Assembly (NCBI GenBank): GCA_035571515.1
Contig: DATNCQ010000095.1
Location: forward strand, 27,759-91,758
DNA from: Gp6-AA40 sp035571515
Lineage (GTDB): Bacteria; Acidobacteriota; Vicinamibacteria; Vicinamibacterales; UBA2999
DNA length: 64,000 bases
Reading direction: 5' to 3'
Position numbers and translations under genes: made by a program. Under the pieces are notes generated by a model that saw only the letters and a list, made by a program, of their open reading frames with translations, had not been told where the DNA came from and did not search any database. Below, piece after piece: positions 50,241 through 61,395 of this stretch. Position 1 is the stretch's first letter. Each line of letters begins with the position of its first letter.

Positions 50241-52190
50241 TTATGACCCCTCGGTTCCGCTCGGGGCAAGCGCACGAGCCGCGCGATCGAGGGCCGCGGC
50301 CAGGCGGCGCTCGGCCTCCGCCACGCGTATCGGGTCGCGAGCATCGATCGCTTCGGACAGGAGCGGCAGCACTTCCGGCGCATAGGTGAAGGCCGGTGCG
50401 TACAGCTGATGCCGATACCACGGGCGGCCCTCGAGCCCCGCCGGATCGGTGAACGCGCGTTCGATGTCCATCAGCGCGCGATTGATGAGCTCCAGTGCCG
50501 CGGCATCGCCGCCGGACAAGGCGGTGGCGGCGGCTGCGGCGTGACGTGTGGCGGCCGCCTGGAAGCGCGCAAGCGCGCTCGACGCGAGTTCGAGCGGTGC
50601 GCCCCGGCGCCGCTCCACGTCCGAGAGGAAGCCGCCGATGCGGCTCGCGTATCGCACCTGGTCGAGCGGCAGCAGGTCCGCATTCGCAAGCCGCACGGCG
50701 AGCGAGGTCCAGATGCGCGTGAGCTGCGCGTGACGGAGAAAGCCCGGGTCGATGCGCGAGACCCAGTCGTGCGTGTCGAACGCCGAGTGATAGACGCGGT
50801 ACGGGCCCTCGAAGCGCAGGTCGACGATGGGGACGCCGACGAAATTCAGGAAGACGCTGTAATCGGAGCCGGCGCCGATGCGCGTTTCGACAGACGACTC
50901 GGCGACCCCGGCGGTCGATGCGACCAGTGACGCGAGCGACGGGACGGCGCGCGCGGAGAACGTGGGCCCCGAGACCGCGGCGTCCACGTTCAGATAGGCA
51001 ACCGCCTTCTCGCGCAGCTCGGTCTCGTGCTGCTCGCCCCATTCCGTTGACGAGGTCATGGCGAATTCCTCGGCGTCCCAGCTCGTCAGCAGGATGGTTC
51101 GCTTCGGTCGTGCGCCGCTCTTGACGAGCGCGCCGAGCGTTCTCGCCATCTCCATGAGGACCGCGGACCCGCTGGACGGATCGACGCCCCCGTAGACCCA
51201 TGCGTCGCGGTGGTTGCCCGCGATCACCCACTGGTCGGGATGCGTTGCGCCGTCGATGCGGCCGACCACCGTCCACACCGGGCGGATGGCGTCATCGTTC
51301 TCGACGTGCACCCGGAGGGTCACCTCGCCGCGGCGCAGCGCGTCGAGGATCACCCGCGCGTCGCCGGTGGCGATCGGCACGCTCATGATGGACGGCAGGG
51401 CGGGGGCGTCCGCGGGCGGGAGGCGTGGCGCGCCGGGCATCGAGCTCCAGCCGGGCGTCAACGGATCGCCGGGGACGAGGAAATCGAATCCGACGCCGCC
51501 GCGCTGGATGCCGGCATCCGCGGCGTCTGCGTACATGAGGACAGCGACGGCGCCGCGCTGCTGCGCGAGATAGACCGTGTAGCCGCGGTAGCTGTACTGG
51601 TCGGCGTAGTGGACCAGCACGATCTTGCCGTGCAGATCGACGCCGCGCGCGGCGAGGCGATCGAACTCGGCGGGCGTGCCGGTGCCGGCGGAAACGACCG
51701 CAGCGGTGACGTCGCCGCTTGCGCCGTAGGCGTGGAAGGCGATCGGGTCGGTGGCGCGCTCGCGCAGCGTGGCATGCCAGACGACGTGTCCGCCGAAGCG
51801 CGCGTCAGCGCGCGAAGGCGGAGGCGACGTCATCTCGACGGACGCGCTGCGCGGATACGGCAGCAGCACGTGGTGCTCGACGATCTCGACCGAGTCGAGA
51901 CCGGCCGCGATCCACTGATCGCGCGTCCACTCGGCAAGCAGACGATCGCGCGGCGAGCCGGCGACGTGTGGCTCCGCCGTCAGGTAGCGATGGTCGGCGT
52001 CGATGCGTCGGGTTGAGGGAAAACGCGCGATGCGGCGCTCGATGTCGCGCTCGGCCGCGATGCTGGCGGGGGCGAAGCCGTCAATCGGCGCGTCCCGGTC
52101 CGGCCGCGCGGCTCCCGGCATCAGCAGCAGCGAGGTCGCGACGGCTGCGGCCGCCAGCGCCGCCCACACGCCCGCCGGTATCCGCCCCAT
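50241..52190 (-). CDS. M28-family (glutamate carboxypeptidase II-like) peptidase
   Basis: 649 residues from MGRIPAGVWAAL; an N-terminal hydrophobic anchor (ALAAAAVATSLLLMPGA) follows. PA-domain region (GVDLHGKIVLVHYADQYSYR), then the zinc peptidase: GNHRDAWVYGGVDPSSGSAV (His and Asp ligands), SWDAEEFAMTSSTEW (Glu pair), and YHSAFDTHDW (His ligand). C-terminal TFR-dimerisation-like domain. Like human PSMA, it would remove C-terminal residues from peptides. An earlier ATG in a repeat tract is rejected. Confidence 0.93.
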   Translation of the reverse strand: MGRIPAGVWAALAAAAVATSLLLMPGAARPDRDAPIDGFAPASIAAERDIERRIARFPSTRRIDADHRYLTAEPHVAGSPRDRLLAEWTRDQWIAAGLDSVEIVEHHVLLPYPRSASVEMTSPPPSRADARFGGHVVWHATLRERATDPIAFHAYGASGDVTAAVVSAGTGTPAEFDRLAARGVDLHGKIVLVHYADQYSYRGYTVYLAQQRGAVAVLMYADAADAGIQRGGVGFDFLVPGDPLTPGWSSMPGAPRLPPADAPALPSIMSVPIATGDARVILDALRRGEVTLRVHVENDDAIRPVWTVVGRIDGATHPDQWVIAGNHRDAWVYGGVDPSSGSAVLMEMARTLGALVKSGARPKRTILLTSWDAEEFAMTSSTEWGEQHETELREKAVAYLNVDAAVSGPTFSARAVPSLASLVASTAGVAESSVETRIGAGSDYSVFLNFVGVPIVDLRFEGPYRVYHSAFDTHDWVSRIDPGFLRHAQLTRIWTSLAVRLANADLLPLDQVRYASRIGGFLSDVERRRGAPLELASSALARFQAAATRHAAAAATALSGGDAAALELINRALMDIERAFTDPAGLEGRPWYRHQLYAPAFTYAPEVLPLLSEAIDARDPIRVAEAERRLAAALDRAARALAPSGTEGS

Positions 52191-52222
52191 CGCCCGCGAT
52201 GCTACACCCGCTTCCGCCATCT

Positions 52223-52320
52223 GGAGTCGGAGTCGGATACGCCGCATTCTCGAGTCAGACTCGGATACGCGGCGTGTGCGAGTTGGAGTCGCGTACGAGG
52301 CGTATCCGACTCCGACTCAG
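52223..52320. repeat. GAGTCGGAGTCGGATACG repeat cluster
   Basis: Three forward copies of GAGTCRGAGTCGGATACGCGGC-like sequence, interrupted, and one reversed copy at the right end (CGTATCCGACTCCGACTC). The reversed copy supplies the stop codon of the kynureninase gene. Confidence 0.8.
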
Positions 52321-53471
52321 GTGATGAAGCGACTCAGGGTGGCAATTGCTGCGCGCAGTTGCTCGTCGCTGACGTAGGGAGCAGGGCCGAGACGCAGGAC
52401 TTCACCGCGGGCGTCCGCAAAAACCGCCTGCTGGCGCAAGGCACGCGCCAGGTCGGACGCGCGCGGCGTCCTGATGGCGAGAAAACCGGCGCGCCGCGCC
52501 GCCGGCACCTCATCAATGAGCGCGATGGAGGCATCGACGTCGAGCGCCGCGAACTCAGCGGCCAGAAGTCCCACCTGCCGCACGCTGATCGCTCGCAGCC
52601 GCTCGGGAGTAAGGCCCTGCGCGACATGAAAGTCGAACACCGCCCCGGCCCGGTAGTGCGACGTCGGGTCGTACGTCGCGCCTGCAAACGCCCTCGCGTC
52701 GCCGGCGTATACCACCCCACCGGTGTGGGCGTGCGCGAGCCCTTCGAACTCCGCGAACCATCCCGTGAGGATCGGCCGAAGCCGTGCGCCATCCGGCACT
52801 CGCAGGAAACAGTTCCCCTCACCAAGCTGACAGTACTTATAGCCGCCGCCCGTCACGAACGCGCCCTGAAGTCCCATCGCCCGGACGTCGAACGGGACGA
52901 CATTGAGGTGGTGATAGGCATCGACGAGGAGCGCCGTGCCGTGAACGTCACACGCGGCGGCGACACGCGCGAGGCCCGGCACAATCTCGGCGGTCTCGAA
53001 CAGGACCGACGACATCATGACGGCCAGCGTCCGATCGTCGACGACGCATGCGACGCGCTCCGCGAGCACATCCACCGGACGCGCCTCCACACGCACGACC
53101 TCGATCCCCTCCTCCGCCAGCCGATCGAGCTGCCGCCTCATCGAATGGAACTCACCCGTCGTCGTGACGATGCGACGGCGCTCGCGGAAGGGGAGCGCCG
53201 ACAGCCAGCGCGTGACGAGCTCGTGCGTGTTCTGGCCGAGCGCGATGTTGGTCGCCCGGTCTCCAACCAGCCGCGCGAAGCCGGCCCGCACGCGGTCCGC
53301 CTGCGCGGCGGCGCGTTCCCACTTCCCGTCGACGAGTTCGGCCGCGTCGAGCCACGCGCGCTGCTGCGCCTCGAAGCCGACGTCCGGCCAGGCCTGATGC
53401 GAATGGCCGGTGAGCAGGATGCGCTCGCTCACCCGGAAGCGCGAGTAGTGCGGCGCGAGCGGGTTGCTCAG
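52317..53471 (-). CDS. kynU: kynureninase
   Basis: 384 residues if begun at CTG 53469-53471, or 371 from GTG 53432. The conserved N-terminal segment SNPLAPHYSRFRVSERILLT continues upstream of the GTG without any ATG/GTG/TTG, and CTG overlaps the kynA stop as CTGA, exactly like the ATGA and GTGA joins elsewhere; CTG start is therefore proposed. PLP site: VDAYHHLNVVPFDV, and the lysine in VTGGGYKYCQLGEGNCFL. It cleaves kynurenine to anthranilate and alanine. Confidence 0.88.
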   Translation of the reverse strand: MSNPLAPHYSRFRVSERILLTGHSHQAWPDVGFEAQQRAWLDAAELVDGKWERAAAQADRVRAGFARLVGDRATNIALGQNTHELVTRWLSALPFRERRRIVTTTGEFHSMRRQLDRLAEEGIEVVRVEARPVDVLAERVACVVDDRTLAVMMSSVLFETAEIVPGLARVAAACDVHGTALLVDAYHHLNVVPFDVRAMGLQGAFVTGGGYKYCQLGEGNCFLRVPDGARLRPILTGWFAEFEGLAHAHTGGVVYAGDARAFAGATYDPTSHYRAGAVFDFHVAQGLTPERLRAISVRQVGLLAAEFAALDVDASIALIDEVPAARRAGFLAIRTPRASDLARALRQQAVFADARGEVLRLGPAPYVSDEQLRAAIATLSRFIT

Positions 53472-54265
53472 AGGTGGCCTCGGATCTCCCAGAGATCAGG
53501 GAAGAGCGGCTGACCAAGCGTCCCCGCGAGATACGCGGCGCCGCTCGAGCCGCCGGTGCCCTGTTTCATGCCGATCGTCCGCTGCACCATCTTGACGTGG
53601 CGGTATCGCCACTCCTGCAGCCCCTCGTCGAGATCGACGAGCCGCTCGCAGAGCTCCGCGTTCTTCGGATCGCGGCGATAGATGTCGATGAGAATCCCCT
53701 GGATCTCCGATGACGCCTCCGGACGCGCGGTGACGTCGCGTGACAGGTGCCCCGCCGGCACGCGATACCCCTCCCGGGACAGATAGTGCAGGAACGCGTC
53801 CCACAACGTCGGCGACTGGTAGCGGCGCAGCAGCGCCTCGCGCGCGCGGCTCTGCTCGGGAAACCGTGCGATTGCCTGCTCGCTCTTCGCGCCGAGGAGG
53901 AATTCGACCTGGCGGAACTGATCCGATTGGAACCCGCTCGCCGCCTCGAGGCGCGCGCGGAAGCTGAGAAATTCGAGCGGCGTCATCGTCTCGAGGATGT
54001 CGAGCTGCGCGACCATGACCTTCAGGATGGTGAGGATGCGCTTCAGCGTGTGCTGCGCGCGATGCGGCTCGTCGCCGGTGAGCAGGCGCGCGACGTGATC
54101 GAACTCGTGCAGCAGCTCCTTGAACCAGAGCTCGTAGACCTGGTGAATGACGATGAAGAGCAGCTCGTCGTGCTCCGGTCCGTCCGAGCGCGGCTGCTGC
54201 AGCGACAGCAGCTCGTCGATCTTCAGGTAGCTGCCATAGGTTGCGGCGGCTGTGGTGTCGGCCAT
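53468..54265 (-). CDS. kynA: tryptophan 2,3-dioxygenase
   Basis: 265 residues from MADTTAAATYGSYLKIDELL. Family motifs: FIVIHQVYELWFKELLHEFD, LETMTPLEFLSFRARLEAAS, GFQSDQFRQVEFLLG, and the heme-ligand region EWRYRHVKMVQRTIG, then GSSGAAYLAGTLGQPLFPDL. It opens the tryptophan ring to N-formylkynurenine. Coupled to kynU; no formamidase gene is nearby. An earlier ATG at 54361 would add 32 residues from a repeat and is rejected. Confidence 0.95.
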   Translation of the reverse strand: MADTTAAATYGSYLKIDELLSLQQPRSDGPEHDELLFIVIHQVYELWFKELLHEFDHVARLLTGDEPHRAQHTLKRILTILKVMVAQLDILETMTPLEFLSFRARLEAASGFQSDQFRQVEFLLGAKSEQAIARFPEQSRAREALLRRYQSPTLWDAFLHYLSREGYRVPAGHLSRDVTARPEASSEIQGILIDIYRRDPKNAELCERLVDLDEGLQEWRYRHVKMVQRTIGMKQGTGGSSGAAYLAGTLGQPLFPDLWEIRGHL

Positions 54266-54266
54266 G

Positions 54267-56126
54267 TCACTCCCGCTTGTCCCGAGCGAAGTCGGGGGGC
54301 TTGTCCCGAGCGAAGTCGGGGGGCTTGTCTTGAGCGAAGTCGAGGGGGACGTCGAGGCCAACGGCCCGCATCAGCGCGATGGCGTTGCTGCGCGTGACCG
54401 GACCCGGCTTCATGACGTAATCGAACACGATTTCTCCGGCCTCGAAGCGGTCCTCGAAGTGCACGTTCGACGCGCGGCTACCGAGCCTGGCCGCGACGTC
54501 AGTAAGCGCCAGGTCGTGCGTGGTGATGAGCCCGATGGCGCCCCGATCGAGCAGCACGCCGAGGATACCGGCGGCGCCGACGGCGCGGTCGTGCGAGTTG
54601 GTGCCGTGCAGCAGCTCGTCGAGCAGGAACAGCAGCGGCACCGGCCCCGCGGCCAGGTCCGCCAGCGCCCGGATCCTGCTAATCTCCGCGTAGAAACGCG
54701 AGCGCCCTTCCTGCAGCGAGTCCTGGATGCGAAGCGTGGCGCCGATGCGCAGCGGCGAGATGCGAAGACGCCGCGCGCGAACCGGCGCCCCGGCGAACGC
54801 CAGCACCGCGTTGATGCCGACCGTTCGCAGCAGCGTGCTCTTGCCCGACATGTTGGATCCGCTGACGACCAGCAGCTGCGGCCCGCCCGCGCCGCCCAGG
54901 CTCGCGTCGTTCGGGACCATGCGTGCCGCCGACAGCAGCGGGTGGCCGAGCGCCTCGCCATCGTACGTCGCGTGGCGACCGCCTGCAGCGTCGATGTCCG
55001 GAAAGGGATCCGCCGGGTGTTCGTAGCGGTAGGCCGACAGCGATGCCAGCGCCTCGAATTCGCCCGAGATCATCAGCCAGTCGCGGACGTGACGGCCGTG
55101 CACCCGCCGCCAGGCCTCGATGGCGAGCGCCAGGTGCGTTCCCCACAGCAGCGGGGCCGCCAGCACCGCGAAGATCGCGTTGTGCTGCCAGGCGTGCAGC
55201 TCGACGAACCAGTGCAGCCGGTGAATGAACGCGGAGCCATGCGTGAGCCGCCCCTGCAGCGACGTCAGCCGCGGCGCGTCGAACGTCTCGCGCTCGAGCG
55301 TCGTGAGGACGACGGCGAGCACGTCGAGGTCGCGCGCGGCCCCGTCGGCGCCGTGCAGCGCCTTGAGGATCCGTTCGCGCAGCGGCCACGAGAACGCGAT
55401 CTCCGCCATGGCGACCGTCACGAAGGGCGCTGAGTTGCCCGTGGAGATCCAGAGCGCCGCGGTCGCGATCGCGGCAAGCGTCAGCATGACCGCGAGTGGG
55501 CGACGCCACGTGCCGCCAAGCAGCGGCGCCGCTTCGGCCCACGCGACCAGCGCCTCCGTATGCACCGCGGCGCGAACATCGGTCCCCGCGAGCGACAGCG
55601 CTTCCCGCAAGTCGAGCCTCGTAGTCAGGTCTCCCGTCGCCTGCTGGCGCGCACGAATCTCTTCCGGCTCCGCGGGCGCGAGGAGCCACGCGGCCAGCGT
55701 GTCCTCGCCGGCCCGCGTGCGCGCGATGGAGAGAAGCTCGAACAGCGAGGCGGGTCCGAACAGGTCCAGGTCGTTCGCGTAGAGGTGCTCGGGGTTGCGA
55801 AACCGCTCGCCGGGCTCGCCGCCGCCGGCCCAGCGGTCTTCGATACGGGCGAGACCGCGATCGTAGAACGCGATCGCGCGCGCGGCGGCGTCGCGTCGCC
55901 TGATGACGGCATCGTGCCTCACGACGAGTGCCACGAACCCGACCACCGGCAGCGCGATCCACCATGGCGCCACCCATCCGCGCCACGCGCCGACGATCAG
56001 CACGACCACGGCAGCGAAGACCGCGAGGCGCGCGTAGCTGAATTGCTCGTCGATGCGCGACAGCCGGGCGTGCGTAGCGCGCCGGGCGGAGAGACGTGCT
56101 CGATACTCGTCCGCCGGCGCGTGCAT
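54267..56126 (-). CDS. membrane-anchored MutS-like ATPase
   Basis: 619 residues. Two hydrophobic segments (LAVFAAVVVLIVGAWRGWVA, and WWIALPVVGFVALVV) near residues 34-70 and two more near 210-250 and 318-338 suggest a membrane protein; C-terminal MutS domain V with Walker A GSNMSGKST (423-431), LFLLDELLHGTN and ITTHDL. No mismatch-recognition domain I. The C-terminal 8-residue repeats (DFAQDKPP, DFARDKPP, DFARDKRE) come from a 24-bp DNA repeat. Role unknown; just before kynA on the same strand. Confidence 0.9.
   Translation of the reverse strand: MHAPADEYRARLSARRATHARLSRIDEQFSYARLAVFAAVVVLIVGAWRGWVAPWWIALPVVGFVALVVRHDAVIRRRDAAARAIAFYDRGLARIEDRWAGGGEPGERFRNPEHLYANDLDLFGPASLFELLSIARTRAGEDTLAAWLLAPAEPEEIRARQQATGDLTTRLDLREALSLAGTDVRAAVHTEALVAWAEAAPLLGGTWRRPLAVMLTLAAIATAALWISTGNSAPFVTVAMAEIAFSWPLRERILKALHGADGAARDLDVLAVVLTTLERETFDAPRLTSLQGRLTHGSAFIHRLHWFVELHAWQHNAIFAVLAAPLLWGTHLALAIEAWRRVHGRHVRDWLMISGEFEALASLSAYRYEHPADPFPDIDAAGGRHATYDGEALGHPLLSAARMVPNDASLGGAGGPQLLVVSGSNMSGKSTLLRTVGINAVLAFAGAPVRARRLRISPLRIGATLRIQDSLQEGRSRFYAEISRIRALADLAAGPVPLLFLLDELLHGTNSHDRAVGAAGILGVLLDRGAIGLITTHDLALTDVAARLGSRASNVHFEDRFEAGEIVFDYVMKPGPVTRSNAIALMRAVGLDVPLDFAQDKPPDFARDKPPDFARDKRE
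54276..54347. repeat. 24-bp repeat, three copies, coding
   Basis: Three tandem units starting CTTGTCCCGAGCGAAG at 54276, 54300 and 54324. In frame they encode the last 24 residues of the MutS-like protein. A degenerate copy (GAGCGAGCGCAGCGAGTCGA) encodes the first residues of hisB. Confidence 0.9.
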
Positions 56127-56138
56127 GGGAGCCTCGAC

Positions 56139-56879
56139 CTAGGGGGCGAGGGGACTGAGGGTGTTGAAGCTGTGCAGCCCCGCGTCCTTCGGTTCCGTAG
56201 CGCCCTGCGAGAGGATGGCCGTATTGAGAAAGCCAACGAGCGGCGCGATGCCGCGGAACACGGACAGCAGCTGCGGATAGAAGCGCGGGCTCAGCGCGAA
56301 CTCCGCCGGAAACTCGCGCCCGCCGATGAACTGCTTGCGGCGCAGGTAATCGGCGGCCGGATGCTCCTTCGGGTAGCCGCGCGGCACGCGCGTCAGCTGC
56401 TCGCCGCCGAGCTCGCCGACCGCCGCCCGGAACGCGGGCGCCGTCGCCACGCGATGGAAGCGGCGATGATCGTCCGCGATGCGGGCGCGGATCGCGCGCA
56501 GCTCCCCGGGCGACGGCATGTAGATGCCGCCCCCGATCCACACCCACTGCGGCGCCACCTCGAGGTAGAGGCCGGCCCCCTCGCCCTTCGGAAATTTCCG
56601 CGACGGGAAGTGGGCGGCGACGTTCGTCTTCAGCGGCCGCTTGTCGCCGCTGAACCGCGTGTCGCGATAGATGCGGAAGAGACAGACGCGCGGATCCGAC
56701 ACCAAGTCCGGCGCAAACGCGGGCAGGTCGCGCGCGAGCTGCCCCAGGAGCGCGACCATCGGGCCGCGCACGTGCTCTTCGTAGTCGGCCTTGCGCGCGC
56801 GGAACCACTCGCGGTCGTTGTTCCGCTTCAGCGCCCGCAGGAACGTGAGCGTCCTGCTCGTAAACGGGGATCCCGCCAC
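56139..56879 (-). CDS. DUF2461 (TIGR02453) protein
   Basis: 246 residues, GTG start (1-bp overlap with the DinB stop). Family blocks: FLRALKRNNDREWFRARKAD, RVCLFRIYRDTRFSGDKRPL, KTNVAAHF, GAGLYLEVAP and GGGIYMPSPGELRAIRARI. Function unknown, widespread. Co-transcribed with the DinB gene. Confidence 0.92.
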   Translation of the reverse strand: MAGSPFTSRTLTFLRALKRNNDREWFRARKADYEEHVRGPMVALLGQLARDLPAFAPDLVSDPRVCLFRIYRDTRFSGDKRPLKTNVAAHFPSRKFPKGEGAGLYLEVAPQWVWIGGGIYMPSPGELRAIRARIADDHRRFHRVATAPAFRAAVGELGGEQLTRVPRGYPKEHPAADYLRRKQFIGGREFPAEFALSPRFYPQLLSVFRGIAPLVGFLNTAILSQGATEPKDAGLHSFNTLSPLAP

Positions 56880-57409
56880 TACGACCGGGCCTGCGCCGCG
56901 AAGCGCTCCTGCATCGCCCGCGTCAGGTGCGGCGTGATGCCGAGCATCCGCTCGATCAGCATCAACTGACCGCGATGATGCATCTCGTGCTCTTTCATGC
57001 CCATGATCATCTCGAAGCGGCTCTTGGTCGCCGGCGTGCCGCGGGGCTGCGTGAACGGCTCGGCGAGGAAATCGTCGGTGAGCGACTCGAGCCATGTGGC
57101 GGTCTCCTCGCCACGCTCCTTCAGCAGCGCGATCAGCTCCCCCTTCGTGCGCGGCTTGGCTTCCTCGGCCTGCATCTGTCCAACCAGCGCCGGGAAGTTG
57201 AAGCCGTCGAAGTTCGTCCGCTTCTCTTTGTGGACCCCCGCGATGGAATCGGCGAGCGCGATGTGCGTCAGCAGCTGGCGCACCGTGCGTACGCCCGGCG
57301 CCGGCGCGAAATCGAGCTTCGCTTCCGGAATCTCTTCCGCAATCTTGATCGTGTTCTCGCGCACGGTCCGGTACGCGCGCGCAAGATCTTTACCCGAGTA
57401 ACAGTTCAT
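56879..57409 (-). CDS. DinB-family protein
   Basis: 176 residues from MNCYSGKDLARAYRTVRENT. DinB four-helix fold with metal histidines: VRTVRQLLTHIALADSIAGV, MGMKEHEMHHRGQLMLIERM. Could be another bacillithiol- or metal-dependent transferase; not assigned. Confidence 0.9.
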   Translation of the reverse strand: MNCYSGKDLARAYRTVRENTIKIAEEIPEAKLDFAPAPGVRTVRQLLTHIALADSIAGVHKEKRTNFDGFNFPALVGQMQAEEAKPRTKGELIALLKERGEETATWLESLTDDFLAEPFTQPRGTPATKSRFEMIMGMKEHEMHHRGQLMLIERMLGITPHLTRAMQERFAAQARS

Positions 57410-57462
57410 GGCGTGGTCTCCCATCATCACTCATTGCAAACCACAAATAATACAATCGCTCG

Positions 57463-58856
57463 ATGCCCTCCGTCCTGTCCGCGCCGGTGCGCGACGCGCT
57501 CGTCGCGGACCTCCGCGCGCTGGCCGGCGACCGCTGCACGACGAATCCGACCCAGCTCGAGCATCACAGCCACGGCGAGTCGTGGCACGACCACGCCGCC
57601 CCCGACGTCGTGGTCTTTCCGACCAGCACGGACGACGTGAGCGCGATGGTGAAGGTGGCGGCGCGTCATCGCGCGCCCGTCGTGCCGTTCGGCATCGGCT
57701 CCTCGCTCGAAGGACACGTCAACGCCTTCAGCGGCGGCGTTTCGATCGATTTCTCGCGGATGGCGCGCGTGCTCGCGATCAACGCCGACGACCTCGACGC
57801 CACGGTCGAAGCCGGCGTGACGCACCGGGCGCTCAACAAGGTGTTGAACAACAAGGGGCTCGCCTTCTGGGTCGATCCCGGCGCCGACGCGACCATCGGC
57901 GGGATGGCCGCGACGCGCGCGTCGGGGACGACCGCGGTGCGCTACGGCACGATGCGCGAGGCGGTCCTCGGCCTGACCGTCGTCCTCGCCGACGGCCGCG
58001 TCATTCACACCGGCAGCCGCGCGCGCAAATCGTCGGCCGGCTACGATTTGACGCGGCTGTTCGTCGGCTCCGAGGGGACGCTCGGCGTGATTACCGAAAT
58101 CACCGTCCGGCTCTTCGGCCTGCCGGACGCGGTCTCGGCCGCCGTCTGCCCGTTCGACACGATGGAAGGCGCGGTGCAGACGGTGATCACGACGGTGCAG
58201 CTCGGGATTCCCGTGGCGCGCATCGAGCTGCTCGACGAAGCGCAGCTCGAGGCGGTCAACCGCTACTCGAAGTTGAACTGCGCGCTGAAGCCGACGCTCT
58301 TCTTCGAATTCCACGGCACCAGCCAGGCGGCTGTCAGCGAAAGCGCGACGGCGGTGCAGGAAATTGCGGCGGACAACGGAGGGCGCGATTTTCAGTGGGC
58401 GACGACGACGGAGGAGCGATCGAAGCTGTGGACGGCGCGGCACAACGCGTTCTATGCGGCAGTGGCGCTTCGTCCGGGCTGCAAGCCGTGGACGACCGAT
58501 GTGTGCGTGCCGATTTCCCGCCTGGCCGAGTGTGTCCTCGAGACGCGCGCCGACGTGCAGAAGGCGGGCATGCTCGCGCCGCTCGTCGGGCACGTCGGCG
58601 ACGGCAACTTCCATCTCATCTTCCCCCTCGCGCCCGACGATGCGGTGGAGCTGCAAAAGGCGAAGGACGTGAACGCGCGGCTCGTCGCCCGCGCGCTCGC
58701 GATGGGCGGCACCTGCAGCGGCGAGCACGGCGTCGGCGTCGGGAAGATGGCGTACCTCGAGGCCGAGCACGGCGAGTCGCTCGAGGTGATGAAGGCAATC
58801 AAGCGCGCCCTCGATCCCGAGAACCGGATGAACCCGGGTAAGATGATTTCGATCTG

Positions 58857-58857
<1 letters not shown>
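57463..58857 (+). CDS. D-lactate dehydrogenase-type FAD-binding oxidoreductase
   Basis: 464 residues. FAD-binding type 4 domain: VVFPTSTDDVSAMVKVAARH, VPFGIGSSLEGHVNAFSGGV, GLAFWVDPGADATIGGMAAT, GTTAVRYGTMREAVLGLTVV; C-terminal FAD-oxidase domain with HVGDGNFHLIF and CSGEHGVGVGKMAYL. Closest to D-lactate/glycolate (DLD/GlcD) dehydrogenases. Its stop overlaps the gyrA/parC start by 1 bp, an odd genetic neighbourhood. Confidence 0.92.
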
Positions 58858-61262
<2,405 letters not shown>

Positions 61263-61395
61263 CCGCCCCACGCTATCGACGCGCTATACTTGGTCGGTTC
61301 TATTCGACGCCGGACCTGCAGGCCGACCACCTCGCTACCAAGGCTCCCGGCATATTTGAGCCCGGCAACATAGCCCCGCGACGAGCGCGGCGGAA

